Source of the DNA: Actinomadura_C sp036008685
GTDB taxonomy: Bacteria > Actinomycetota > Actinomycetes > Streptosporangiales > Streptosporangiaceae
Direction: 5' to 3'
Assembly: GCA_036008685.1 (NCBI GenBank)
Contig: DASYNF010000210.1
Coordinates: forward strand, 62,001-126,000
DNA length: 64,000 bases
Shown here: positions 17,022 to 24,774 of the stretch, in pieces
How the letters are laid out: each line of letters begins with the position of its first letter
Position numbering within the stretch: the stretch's first letter is position 1
Made by a program: the position numbers and the translations under genes
The notes under the pieces: model-generated
The model's database searches: none
The model's input: only the letters and a program-made list of their open reading frames with translations
What the model was told of the DNA's origin: nothing

Positions 17022-17915
17022 ATGAAGTTCGGCGTCAACATCCTGAACTTCGGCCGATACTCGGACCCGGAGTCTCTCCTCGGCTGGGCGCGCTTCGCCG
17101 AGGAGAACGGGTTCGACTTCGCGCTGACCTCCGACCACGTCACCGTCACCCCGGACGTGGCCGAGCGGTATCCGGCGCCCTTCTACGAGCCGTTCACGCT
17201 GTTGAGCTGGCTGGCCGGTGTGACGTCGCGGATCAAGCTGGGCACGACGATCACGGTCCTCCCCTACCGCCATCCCCTGGAGACGGCGCGCATGGCCGCC
17301 TGCGTCGACCGGTTCAGCGGGGGACGGCTCATCTTCGGCGTCGGCGTGGGGTGGGCCAAGCGGGAGTTCGCCGCGCTGAACGTGCCGTTCGAGCGCCGCG
17401 GGGCGATGACCTCCGAGTACCTCGACGTGATCAAGCAGTCCTGGGAGCAGGACATCCTGTCCTATCGCGGCCGGTTCGTCTCCTTCGGCGGCGTCGCCAC
17501 GGCGCCGCGGCCCGTACAGGACCCGCATCCGCCCATCTGGGTCGGGGGCACCAGCAAGGCGGCCATCCGCCGCGCGGCCCGGTTCGGCGACGCGTGGCAT
17601 CCGATCAACGCACCGCTGGACTGGCTGCGCGACGACGGCCTGCCCACGCTCCGCGCCGCCGCGGAGACGGCGGGCCGCCCGGTGCCGGCGTTCACGCCCC
17701 GCACCAGGCTGCTGGTGACGGACGCGCCGCTGCGGGACCGTACCCCCGGGCAGGGCACGCTCGAGCAGATACGCCGCGACATCGAGGAGTTCGCCGAGCT
17801 GGGCGCCACACACCTGCTGTTCGACACCTATGAGGGCACCCCGGACCGGCTCCGTCCGCCCGAGGAGGACCAGCAGATGCTCACGGCCGTCGTCGAGCTC
17901 TTCCCCAGAACCTGA
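17022..17915 (+). CDS. LLM-class F420-dependent oxidoreductase
   Basis: This is a luciferase-like TIM-barrel protein of 297 residues. Motifs include FALTSDHVTVTPD near residue 33, IKLGTTITVLPYRHP, RLIFGVGVGWAKREFAALNVPFE near residue 100, and PHPPIWVGGTSKAAIRRAARFGDAW. These match actinobacterial F420-dependent enzymes, which move hydride to or from coenzyme F420; the substrate is unknown. It is divergent from the Dabb gene across a 170-base spacer. The ATG at 17022 matches the usual family start, although the GGGGAG upstream is closer than normal. Use of F420 rather than FMN is inferred from the family. Confidence 0.92.
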   Translation: MKFGVNILNFGRYSDPESLLGWARFAEENGFDFALTSDHVTVTPDVAERYPAPFYEPFTLLSWLAGVTSRIKLGTTITVLPYRHPLETARMAACVDRFSGGRLIFGVGVGWAKREFAALNVPFERRGAMTSEYLDVIKQSWEQDILSYRGRFVSFGGVATAPRPVQDPHPPIWVGGTSKAAIRRAARFGDAWHPINAPLDWLRDDGLPTLRAAAETAGRPVPAFTPRTRLLVTDAPLRDRTPGQGTLEQIRRDIEEFAELGATHLLFDTYEGTPDRLRPPEEDQQMLTAVVELFPRT

Positions 17916-18130
17916 CCGGCATCTCCGGTCGCATCGGGAACGGTCTCAGGTCCGCCATCCGGACCACGACCCCCGTACGGGCGGTCCGCCCAGATCCACC
18001 GTGGTGTACAGGGCGGTGACCGTCAGCCGTGCCCGCTCCCGCCCGTCCTGCGGCATGGCACCACCGTCCCCATCGACCCCGGCCGCTGAACCGAACATAA
18101 TTCGGTTGACCCTTTATCGAGAGGACGGCA

Positions 18131-19348
18131 ATGAGGACTGTGCAAGGTCACTGCGATCCGGCGTTCACGGCGGTACGGGAGGTCTTCGAGGAGAGCTTCG
18201 CCCGAGGCCGGGACCTCGGCGCCGGAGTCACGGTGTACGCCGGGGATCGCCTGGTCGTGGATCTGTGGGGAGGCGTGGCGGACCGGCGGACGGGCCGCGA
18301 GTGGCTGCCCGACACCCCGTGTGTGGCGTTCTCGTGCACCAAGGCGGTGACCGCGACCGCCGCCCTGCTGCTGGCCGAGCGGGGCGCCTACGACGTCGAC
18401 GGCCCGGTCGCCGCCTGGTGGCCGGAGTACGCGGCGCACGGCAAGGAGGACACCACAGCGGCGCACCTGCTGTCCCACCAGGCGGGGCTGCCGGCCTTCG
18501 CGCGGCCGGTCACCGCCGAAGAGGCCGCGGATCCCGCGGCCATGGCCGCCGAGCTCGCCGGGCAGGCGCCGGAGTGGACGCCGGGCACGGCGCACGGCTA
18601 TCACGCGGTCACCTATGGCTGGCTGGCCGGCGAGATCGTACGGCGGCTGTCCGGCCGGAGCGTGGGCGAGTTCGTCCGGGAGGAGTTCGCCGGGGATCTC
18701 GACCTGTGGATCGGGGCGCCGGACGACGTCATCGAGCGGGCCGCGAAGCTCACGGCGGGCAGGCGTCCGGCCACGGGCGGGACCGGGCCGGACGCGCCCC
18801 GCGCCGGCGGTCCGGACGCGCCCGGTGGTGCCGATGGCGCGCCCGGCCCGAACGCGGGGGTGCTGACCCGGGCGGCGGCGGCCTTGGCCCAGGGCGACAG
18901 CCCGCTCAACCGTGCCCTCGGCACCCCGGCACCCGGCAAGGGCGGGTTCAACAATCCCGTCGTGCTGCGGGGTGGCTGGCCGGCCGCGGGCATGGTGACG
19001 ACCTCCAAGGGGCTCGCCGGGCACTACCGGGATCTGGTGGCCGGCCGGATCGTCGCGCCGGGCACGCTCCGCGAGGCCCTCGAGCCGCGGGTGAGCGGAC
19101 CGGACAAGGTGATGCTCATCGACACCGCCTTCGGGCTCGGCTACATGCGCCCGGCCACGGCCTTCTTCACTCCCGCCGAGGCGGCGGAGACGGCGTTCGG
19201 CCACACCGGCGCGGGGGGCTCGATCGGGCTCGGCGACATCGAGCGCGGCATCGGCATGGCCTACATCCCGAACCTCATGGGCGAACAGCTCTCGGGAGAC
19301 CTGCGCGCCTACCGCCTCGTCGAGGCCGTCTACGCCTCCCTCGCCTGA
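18131..19348 (+). CDS. Serine hydrolase, class C beta-lactamase/esterase EstB-like
   Basis: The 405-residue protein has the penicillin-binding fold. The SxxK nucleophile motif is FSCTKAV (Ser near residue 66). The Tyr-containing second motif is YHAVTYGWLAGEIV near residue 161, where Tyr-x-x is seen without the usual Asn. The third motif is FGHTGAGGSIG (HTG in place of KTG) near residue 357. An HTG motif and no signal peptide fit the cytoplasmic family VIII carboxylesterases such as EstB rather than true beta-lactamases. A GAGAGGA ribosome-binding site lies 5 bases before ATG. A small CCGAA-TTCGG dyad sits 30 bases upstream. Substrates are unknown. Confidence 0.88.
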   Translation: MRTVQGHCDPAFTAVREVFEESFARGRDLGAGVTVYAGDRLVVDLWGGVADRRTGREWLPDTPCVAFSCTKAVTATAALLLAERGAYDVDGPVAAWWPEYAAHGKEDTTAAHLLSHQAGLPAFARPVTAEEAADPAAMAAELAGQAPEWTPGTAHGYHAVTYGWLAGEIVRRLSGRSVGEFVREEFAGDLDLWIGAPDDVIERAAKLTAGRRPATGGTGPDAPRAGGPDAPGGADGAPGPNAGVLTRAAAALAQGDSPLNRALGTPAPGKGGFNNPVVLRGGWPAAGMVTTSKGLAGHYRDLVAGRIVAPGTLREALEPRVSGPDKVMLIDTAFGLGYMRPATAFFTPAEAAETAFGHTGAGGSIGLGDIERGIGMAYIPNLMGEQLSGDLRAYRLVEAVYASLA

Positions 19349-19377
19349 CCCCTCCTCCGCCGGGCCTCCTCCCCGGG

Positions 19378-20076
19378 ATGGACCACAATGAGCCCGTGGA
19401 AGTAAGGGATCTGCACCCCTGGCCCGAGACCCCCGAAGAGGCGGAGGCCATCCAGGACCGGCTGCGGCCACTGCTGGACCTCGACGACCCGGGGCCGCAG
19501 AGGATCAGCACCGCGGCCGGCCTGGACGTCGCCTACGCCCCGGACGGCGATCGGCTGGCCGCGGCCATCGTCGTCCTCGACGTCGCCACCCTGGAGGTCG
19601 TCGAGCAGTCGACGGTCATCGGCACCACGGCCTTCGGCTACGTCCCGGGGTTGTTCGCCTTTCGCGAGCTCCCCGCGCTGGTCGAGGCACTGCGCGGGCT
19701 CACGGTCGTCCCGGACCTGCTGGTCAGCGACGGGCACGGCCTCGCCCATCCACGCCGGTTCGGGCTCGCCTGTCATCTCGGCGCCCTCACCGGGCTGCCC
19801 TCGGTCGGGGTCGGCAAGACCCGGCTGCTGGGCTCCTACGACCTGCCCGGCGACGACCGGGGCCAGGCGAGCCCGTTGGTCGACCGGGGCGAACTGGTGG
19901 GCCGGGTACTGCGGACCCAGACCCGGGTGAATCCGGTCTTCGTCTCCGCCGGGCACCGCATCGGCCTGGACACGGCCTGCCGTCATGTGCTGGCGCTCAG
20001 CCCGCGCTACCGGCTGCCGGAGACCACCCGGCTGGCCGACCGGCTGTGCCGCAGGGCGCTCCGGGAGGCCTGCTGA
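19378..20076 (+). CDS. nfi: Deoxyinosine 3'-endonuclease (endonuclease V)
   Basis: Endonuclease V nicks DNA one base 3' of deaminated adenine (inosine). The 232-residue protein has the family motifs: AGLDVAYAPDGDRLAAAIVVLD (first catalytic Asp), GYVPGLFAFRELPALVEAL, LLVSDGHGLAHPRRFGLACHLG (second catalytic Asp; DGxGxxHPRxxGxA) and GVGKTRLLG. A length near 230 is normal. It starts 30 bases after the esterase stop on the same strand and may share its transcript. The ATG at 19378 is chosen over other starts because the N-terminal PWPETPEEAEAIQDRLRPLL helix follows it directly. Confidence 0.93.
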   Translation: MDHNEPVEVRDLHPWPETPEEAEAIQDRLRPLLDLDDPGPQRISTAAGLDVAYAPDGDRLAAAIVVLDVATLEVVEQSTVIGTTAFGYVPGLFAFRELPALVEALRGLTVVPDLLVSDGHGLAHPRRFGLACHLGALTGLPSVGVGKTRLLGSYDLPGDDRGQASPLVDRGELVGRVLRTQTRVNPVFVSAGHRIGLDTACRHVLALSPRYRLPETTRLADRLCRRALREAC

Positions 20077-20184
20077 CCCGGCTCCCCGGGCTCCGGAGCC
20101 CGGGGCCCCGATCCCGGCCGGCCTTCTGGAGGAGGCCCGGTGGGGCGAATCCATGACGGACACCCCCGGCCACCACCTGGGGGG

Positions 20185-21606
20185 TCAGAACCCGGCCGCC
20201 TCCCCCACCGGGGCGGCGAGCGGCCGCGGAGGGCGCCGGTCGGTCCAGCGTTCGGCCTCCTCGAGCTGGGCCGCCAGCGCGATGAGCGTGGCCTCGTCGG
20301 AATCGCGGCCGAGCAGCTGAGCGCCCATCGGGAGCCCGGAGACGCTGAGGCCGGCCGGCACATTGAGGCCGGGCCAGCCGAGGACGTTCCACGGCCACGC
20401 GAAGGGGCATGCCGCGGCGGCCGCGGACTGGGTCCTGTTCCACCCCGCCCCCTCGAAGGCCCCCACCCTCGGAGGCAACTGCGCCGTGGTCGGCGTCAGC
20501 ACCACGTCGGCCACCTGGAAGATGCGGCCCACCCGGCGGCGCAGGGCCGGATCCAGCCGATGGGCCAGCGGCAGCAGCCGCCGCCCGACCGTACGGCCGA
20601 TCTGCGCCTCGATGGCGGTGCGCGGCTCCGGAGCCGCGCCGGCCATGGAGTCCAGCAAGTCCGCCACCCCGGCCGTGCCGCGCGGCACCAGGCCGAGAAC
20701 GATCGGCCCGTAGTCCGGATCGGCGGGGAAGACCCGGTGCCCGAGGGAGGTGAGGGTCCGCGCCAGCCGGTCGATCGCCGCACGGATCTCCGGGTCCACC
20801 TTGCCGGGCACCCCGAGAGCCGTACGGAAGGACACGGCCACGCGCAGACGGCCCGGATCCCGGCCCGCCGCCTCGGCGAAGGGTGTGCGGGGCGGATCCA
20901 GCCGGTAGTGGTCCTCCGCGTGGTTGCCCGACAGCACGTCGAGCAGGAGGGCGGCGTCGCCGACACTGCGGGCCAGCGGTCCCCAGACGGTGAGGCCGTT
21001 GGCGTCCCGGCTCGGGAATCCGGAGACCCGGCCACGCTGGGGCTTGATGCCGACCAGGCCGGTCCACGCCGCGGGTATGCGGATGGAGCCGGCGCCGTCC
21101 GAGCCCACCGCGGCCGCCACCATGCCGGCGGCCACGGCCGCCGCCGAGCCGCCGGAGGATCCGCCCGGCGAGTGGCCGGGGCTCCACGGATTGCGTGCCC
21201 GGCCGAAACCGGGCGACTCGCTGAACGGCCACAGCCCGACTTCGCACGTGGTGGTCTTGCCGACGATGACGGCCCCGGCGGCACGAAGCCTGCGGACGTG
21301 CTCGGCGTCCTCGGCGGCCGGCAGATGATCTGCGGGTACGGCGAAGGGGGTGGTCTCCCCCGCCAGGTCGGTGTCGTCCTTGATGGCGATCGGCACGCCG
21401 AGCAACGGCGACCGCTCCCCGGCGGCCAGCCGCCGGTCCGCCGCCGCGGCCTCGTCCCGGGCCGCGTCGGCCCGTACGACGCGGAACGCGCCGAGGGATT
21501 CCTGCTCGGCGATGAGCCTCAGGGAGTGGTCGAGGAGTTCACTCGCGGAGATCTCTCTCCGCGCCAGCAGACCGGCCTGCTCGCGGAGCCCGAGGTGATC
21601 AAGCAC
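20185..21606 (-). CDS. Amidase (amidase-signature family)
   Basis: The 473-residue protein has the amidase signature Ser-cisSer-Lys triad. The Lys is in GVPIAIKDDTDLAG near residue 75. The cis-Ser and nucleophilic Ser are in the GGSSGGSAAAVAAGMV and GSDGAGSIRIPAAW segments near residues 140-170. The family includes Asp/Glu-tRNA amidotransferase A, acetamidases and amide-hydrolysing detoxification enzymes; a stand-alone gene without gatB/gatC indicates an aliphatic or aryl amidase. The GTG start at 21606 has GGAGG 5 bases upstream. It is divergent from a TetR gene, with a perfect palindrome just upstream of its ribosome-binding site, so it is probably repressed by that regulator. Confidence 0.93.
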   Translation of the reverse strand: MLDHLGLREQAGLLARREISASELLDHSLRLIAEQESLGAFRVVRADAARDEAAAADRRLAAGERSPLLGVPIAIKDDTDLAGETTPFAVPADHLPAAEDAEHVRRLRAAGAVIVGKTTTCEVGLWPFSESPGFGRARNPWSPGHSPGGSSGGSAAAVAAGMVAAAVGSDGAGSIRIPAAWTGLVGIKPQRGRVSGFPSRDANGLTVWGPLARSVGDAALLLDVLSGNHAEDHYRLDPPRTPFAEAAGRDPGRLRVAVSFRTALGVPGKVDPEIRAAIDRLARTLTSLGHRVFPADPDYGPIVLGLVPRGTAGVADLLDSMAGAAPEPRTAIEAQIGRTVGRRLLPLAHRLDPALRRRVGRIFQVADVVLTPTTAQLPPRVGAFEGAGWNRTQSAAAAACPFAWPWNVLGWPGLNVPAGLSVSGLPMGAQLLGRDSDEATLIALAAQLEEAERWTDRRPPRPLAAPVGEAAGF

Positions 21607-21618
21607 AGTGGCCTCCAG

Positions 21619-21638
21619 TCGTTCGTTCGAACGAACGA
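21619..21638. promoter_or_regulatory. TetR-type operator between amidase and tetR genes
   Basis: The perfect 20-base palindrome TCGTTCGTTCGAACGAACGA lies 13 bases upstream of the amidase GTG and 53 bases upstream of the TetR ATG. Its length and symmetry are typical of TetR-family operators, and its location between divergent genes fits autorepression plus control of the amidase. Confidence 0.7.
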
Positions 21639-21690
21639 TAACGCGTGGAGCGGGCTCTGGGAAGGCCGGGTCTAAGGGACACTGGGACGG

Positions 21691-22260
21691 ATGAACACTC
21701 GAGAAGCCGCGCGGGACCGGATCCTGCACGCGACCATGCGCCTCATCGGCGAGCAGGGGATCGGCGCCGTGACCAACCGCGCGGTCGCCAGGGCGGCCGG
21801 GGTGTCCCTGGGGTCGCTGACCTACCACTTCCCGAGCCAGGCCGACCTGCTGCGCGAGACCCTCAGCCGCTTCGTCGACGAGGACATCGAACGGATCACC
21901 GCGCATGTCGACCGGTTGATGGACGCCGGCATCGACCCCGACCAGGCCGCCGAGGAGGTCGAGAAGGCCATCATCGGGTTCGCCCACGGCCCGGAGCAGA
22001 TCGCCAACCTCGAGCTCCATCTGCAGGCGACGCGTGATCCGGCCGTAGGGGACGCGGTGGCCCGGTCGGTGCGGGCCTACGACGGCCTGGCGGCCGCGGT
22101 CCTCACGACGCTCGGGATCCCGGACGCGGAAAGACACGCGCCGACGGTGGTCGCACTGCTGTACGGCCTGGCCGTGCGCCGGCTGTCGACCGGTGACCTG
22201 AGCGCCTCCGGCACGGCCGACGCCCTCCGGCTCCTCCTGCACGGCGTTCTGCCCCGCTGA
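21691..22260 (+). CDS. TetR-family transcriptional regulator
   Basis: This is a 189-residue repressor-type protein. The N-terminal helix-turn-helix covers residues 8-52: RILHATMRLIGEQGIGAVTNRAVARAAGVSLGSLTYHF, with the typical GVSxGxLxYHF recognition end. The C-terminal region (residues 60-185) is helical and should form the ligand-binding and dimer domain. It is divergently transcribed from the amidase gene across an 84-base spacer holding a 20-base palindrome. The likely ligand is the amidase substrate or a related compound, by analogy with other such pairs. Confidence 0.94.
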   Translation: MNTREAARDRILHATMRLIGEQGIGAVTNRAVARAAGVSLGSLTYHFPSQADLLRETLSRFVDEDIERITAHVDRLMDAGIDPDQAAEEVEKAIIGFAHGPEQIANLELHLQATRDPAVGDAVARSVRAYDGLAAAVLTTLGIPDAERHAPTVVALLYGLAVRRLSTGDLSASGTADALRLLLHGVLPR

Positions 22261-22351
22261 CGCCCGCCCGTTCCGGCACCCGCCCCGCCCTCCTGGCCGG
22301 CCCCTGCCATGACCCGATGACCTTTCTTGCGCCCGGCCGTAGGATGCCCGT

Positions 22352-22993
22352 GTGACATCAGGGTCGTACGTGTGGGCCGCCCACGCCGAGGCCTACGCCG
22401 CAGTGCTGTGCGACCCGGTGTCCGGGCGGCGGGCCGTCATCCGCCGGCCCGCACCCGAGCGGCTCCCCATGGACGACCTCGTCCGGCTGGAGAACCTCGC
22501 GCTCCGCTGGGCCGATCTGCCGACACAGGGCCCCGCGCGGGCAGAGCTGTTCGGTGCGCTCGACACCGATCCGCTGCGCGTCCTCAACGGGATGAACTGG
22601 CTGCTGGCCTACTGGGCGGTGCTGTGGGATCTGCGCGGCGGCCATCCCGCCCCGGAGCTGATCCGGGCGCTCGACTACACCGGTCCGTGGCGCTACACCG
22701 GCGACGGCGGCGGCGCGCCGGAGCGGGACCACGTCTGGGAGGCCATCACCCAGCGGGTCAGAGCGGGGGTGCTCGGGCAGCTCACCGGCGACACCCGCAT
22801 GCGAAGCTCCTATGACGCGGAAGTGACCCGGCTGGCCCCGGACGTGTTCCTGCACATCACGCTGGCCACCATGGACGGGGTCAGCCAGGACCTCATGGGC
22901 CGGGGCCTTCGTCTCAAGGGCATGGCCGCGGCGCTCTCGGACCACACCGGCCCGGGCGACGGCGCGCTGCCGCCGTTCGGCGTGCCCCGCTGA
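22352..22993 (+). CDS. Hypothetical protein, 213 residues
   Basis: I do not recognise a family. The protein is soluble and Trp-rich, with VWAAHAEAYAAVLCDPVSGR near the start, then LRVLNGMNWLLAYWAVLWDLR in the middle, and a segment around DAEVTRLAPDVFLHITLATM. The GTG start is preceded by AGGA 7 bases upstream. The gene lies downstream of the TetR regulator on the same strand. Its stop codon (TGA, 22991-22993) is in the same reading frame as the DUF4870 segment that follows. Start choice is moderately secure because the upstream frame closes quickly. Confidence 0.65.
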   Translation: MTSGSYVWAAHAEAYAAVLCDPVSGRRAVIRRPAPERLPMDDLVRLENLALRWADLPTQGPARAELFGALDTDPLRVLNGMNWLLAYWAVLWDLRGGHPAPELIRALDYTGPWRYTGDGGGAPERDHVWEAITQRVRAGVLGQLTGDTRMRSSYDAEVTRLAPDVFLHITLATMDGVSQDLMGRGLRLKGMAAALSDHTGPGDGALPPFGVPR

Positions 22994-23377
22994 GCCCGCG
23001 CGGCCGGCCACGCCGGGCCGACCAGCGAGGACACGATCTGGGCGCTTTTCTGCTATGTCGGGACCCTCATCGCGGGCTTCGTCCTGCCGCTCATCATCTA
23101 CTTGATCAAGCGCGAGGACTCGCCCTTCGTCCGCCGCCATGCGGCACAGGTGCTGAACTACGAGCTGACCATCCTGCTGCAGATGCTGATCGCGGCCGCC
23201 ATCGCCGTCCCGATCATCATCGTGACGCAGAGCCCCGTCGGTCTGGTCGTGCTGATCCCGGTGGTGCTGCTCCACTCCGTGGCCCAGTTGGTGTACCTCA
23301 TCCTGGGCAGCATCCGCTCGAACCGCGGCGAGGACTATCACATCCCAACCTGGACGTGCTGGCGGATGGTGCGCTGA
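22994..23377 (+). CDS. DUF4870 membrane protein lacking a recognisable start codon
   Basis: The frame reads PTSEDTIWALFCYVGTLIAG, then IKREDSPFVRRHAAQVLNYEL and two further membrane segments, ending RSNRGEDYHIPTWTCWRMVR. This is a complete DUF4870 domain (a small Tic20-like membrane protein). There is no ATG, GTG or TTG between the upstream in-frame TGA (22991) and TTG 23102, and starting at TTG 23102 would delete the first membrane helix. ATC 23036 and CTG 23084 are the only near-cognate codons. Either the 5' end is lost, a frameshift separates it from its start, or an unusual start is used. The coordinates give the open frame rather than a proven start. Confidence 0.6.
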   Translation, partial: ARAAGHAGPTSEDTIWALFCYVGTLIAGFVLPLIIYLIKREDSPFVRRHAAQVLNYELTILLQMLIAAAIAVPIIIVTQSPVGLVVLIPVVLLHSVAQLVYLILGSIRSNRGEDYHIPTWTCWRMVR

Positions 23378-23488
23378 GGCCGGGTCGCGGCGCCGGCCAG
23401 GTGACGGGCGTGCCCACCGGCTGGGCCTGCCTGGTCCGGCCGGGGCGGCCGCGACGAGCCGTACGGGAGGTGGCGCCGACCCGGTAGC

Positions 23489-24310
23489 GTGATCCGCGTG
23501 CTCCCTGTTGTGACCGCGACCCGGTACGTCACGCCGCTGCGCGAAGGCGGGTCGCTGCCGGGCCTGGTGGAGGCCGACGATCTCGGCACCTACGTCGTCA
23601 AGTTCACCGGCGCCGGGCAGGGCCGGAAGGCCCTCATCGCCGAGATCATCGCCGGCGAGCTGGCCCGCCGGCTCGGGTTCCGGGTCCCCGACCAGGTCAT
23701 CGTCGACCTCGACCCCGTCATCGGCCGGCACGAGCCCGACCACGAGGTGCAGGCGCTGCTCAAGGCGAGCACCGGCTGGAATCTCGGCGTCGACTTCCTG
23801 CCCGGCTCGCTCGGCTACGACCCCCTGGGCTGGACCGCCGAGGCGGACTGGGCGAGCCGCGTGCTCTGGTTCGACGCGTTCGTCGCCAACGTCGACCGGA
23901 GCTGGCGCAACCCCAACATGCTCGTCTGGCACGGCGACGTCTGGCTGATCGACCACGGTGCGAGCCTGTACTTCCACCACGCGTGGGCCAACGCCGCAAA
24001 GCTGATCACCCGGCCCTACGAGACCGACGACCACGTTCTGGCGCCGTCGGCCGATCGGCTGGCCGAGGCCGACCGGGAACTGGCCCCCAAGCTCACGGAG
24101 GCCCTCCTGCGGGAGGTCGTCGCTCTGGTCCCCGAACGCTGGCTGGAGGGCGAGCCCGGCTTCGCCGACGCGCGGGCCGTACGAGACGCCTACGTCGAGC
24201 AGCTGCTGGCCCGCGCCGCCGCGCCCCGCGCGTGGCTGCCCGAGCAGGTCACCGCGGTGCGCACACCGGCCCCCGGCAACCGGCCCGGCTGGCTCGGCGG
24301 TGCCTCGTGA
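23489..24310 (+). CDS. HipA-like kinase domain protein
   Basis: This 273-residue protein belongs to the small HipA-like (PI3/4-kinase-fold) group. TYVVKFTGAGQGRKALIAEI (about residues 34-53) holds the ATP-binding Lys. DAFVANVDRSWRNPN near residue 137 holds the catalytic Asp and metal Asn. LIDHGASLYFHH near residue 160 supplies the second metal Asp. It lacks the N-terminal subdomain of true HipA toxins, and no HipB-type antitoxin is adjacent. Instead its stop codon overlaps the start of a DUF3037 gene, a pairing found in many bacteria. The target is unknown. The GTG at 23489 is the first of several close GTG codons. Confidence 0.85.
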   Translation: MIRVLPVVTATRYVTPLREGGSLPGLVEADDLGTYVVKFTGAGQGRKALIAEIIAGELARRLGFRVPDQVIVDLDPVIGRHEPDHEVQALLKASTGWNLGVDFLPGSLGYDPLGWTAEADWASRVLWFDAFVANVDRSWRNPNMLVWHGDVWLIDHGASLYFHHAWANAAKLITRPYETDDHVLAPSADRLAEADRELAPKLTEALLREVVALVPERWLEGEPGFADARAVRDAYVEQLLARAAAPRAWLPEQVTAVRTPAPGNRPGWLGGAS

Positions 24311-24705
24311 ACATCCGGCCGAGCACGGGGATCTCCGTGTACGAATACGCGCTGCTGCGCGTCGTGCCCAGCATCGAGCGGGGTGAGATGGTCAACGTCG
24401 GCGTGATCGTCTACTGCCAGGTGAAGGACTTTCTCGGCTGCCGTACCGAGATCACGGAACCGCGGGTGCTCGCCCTGGACCCCCGGCTCGATCTGGGCGG
24501 GGTGCGGAACGCGCTCAAAGCGGTGGACTCCCTGTGTTGCGGCGGCGAACAGGCCGGTCAGGCCGCCGGGGAGCCGCTCGGCAGCCGGTTCCGCTGGCTC
24601 ACGGCTCCCCGCAGCACCATCGTGCAGCCGGGACCGGTCCACGCGGGGCTGACCGACGATCCCGCGGCCGAGCTCGACCGGCTGCTGGAGCTGCTCGTCC
24701 GCTGA
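24307..24705 (+). CDS. DUF3037 protein paired with HipA-like kinase
   Basis: The 132-residue protein begins with the DUF3037 signature YEYALLRVVPSIERGEMVNVGVIVYC (about residues 11-36), followed by LDPRLDLGGVRNAL and ending LDDDPAAELDRLLELLV-like. Its GTG overlaps the TGA of the HipA-like gene, so the two are translated in tandem. The family's biochemical role is unknown, and its near-constant partnership with HipA-like kinases suggests a substrate, regulator or antitoxin-like role. That is inference from gene neighbourhood only. Confidence 0.88.
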   Translation: MNIRPSTGISVYEYALLRVVPSIERGEMVNVGVIVYCQVKDFLGCRTEITEPRVLALDPRLDLGGVRNALKAVDSLCCGGEQAGQAAGEPLGSRFRWLTAPRSTIVQPGPVHAGLTDDPAAELDRLLELLVR

Positions 24706-24774
24706 CCCGGCGCGGCCGGGAGCGGGCGGCCGGGCCGGATGGGTTCAGACCGGTTCAGAGGAGTTCAGGCCAGT

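Noticed and set aside
18023..19471. A 482-residue frame antisense to the beta-lactamase-like gene
   Set aside because: The opposite strand has SxxK and HTG motifs and a ribosome-binding site; the antisense product resembles nothing.
22991..23101. Programmed readthrough or selenocysteine at the TGA between the 213-residue gene and DUF4870
   Set aside because: There is no Sec insertion structure, the upstream protein ends normally, and the downstream domain is not known as part of it.
23489..24705. A classical hipBA toxin-antitoxin system
   Set aside because: There is no HipB-type HTH gene, and the kinase lacks the N-terminal HipA subdomain.
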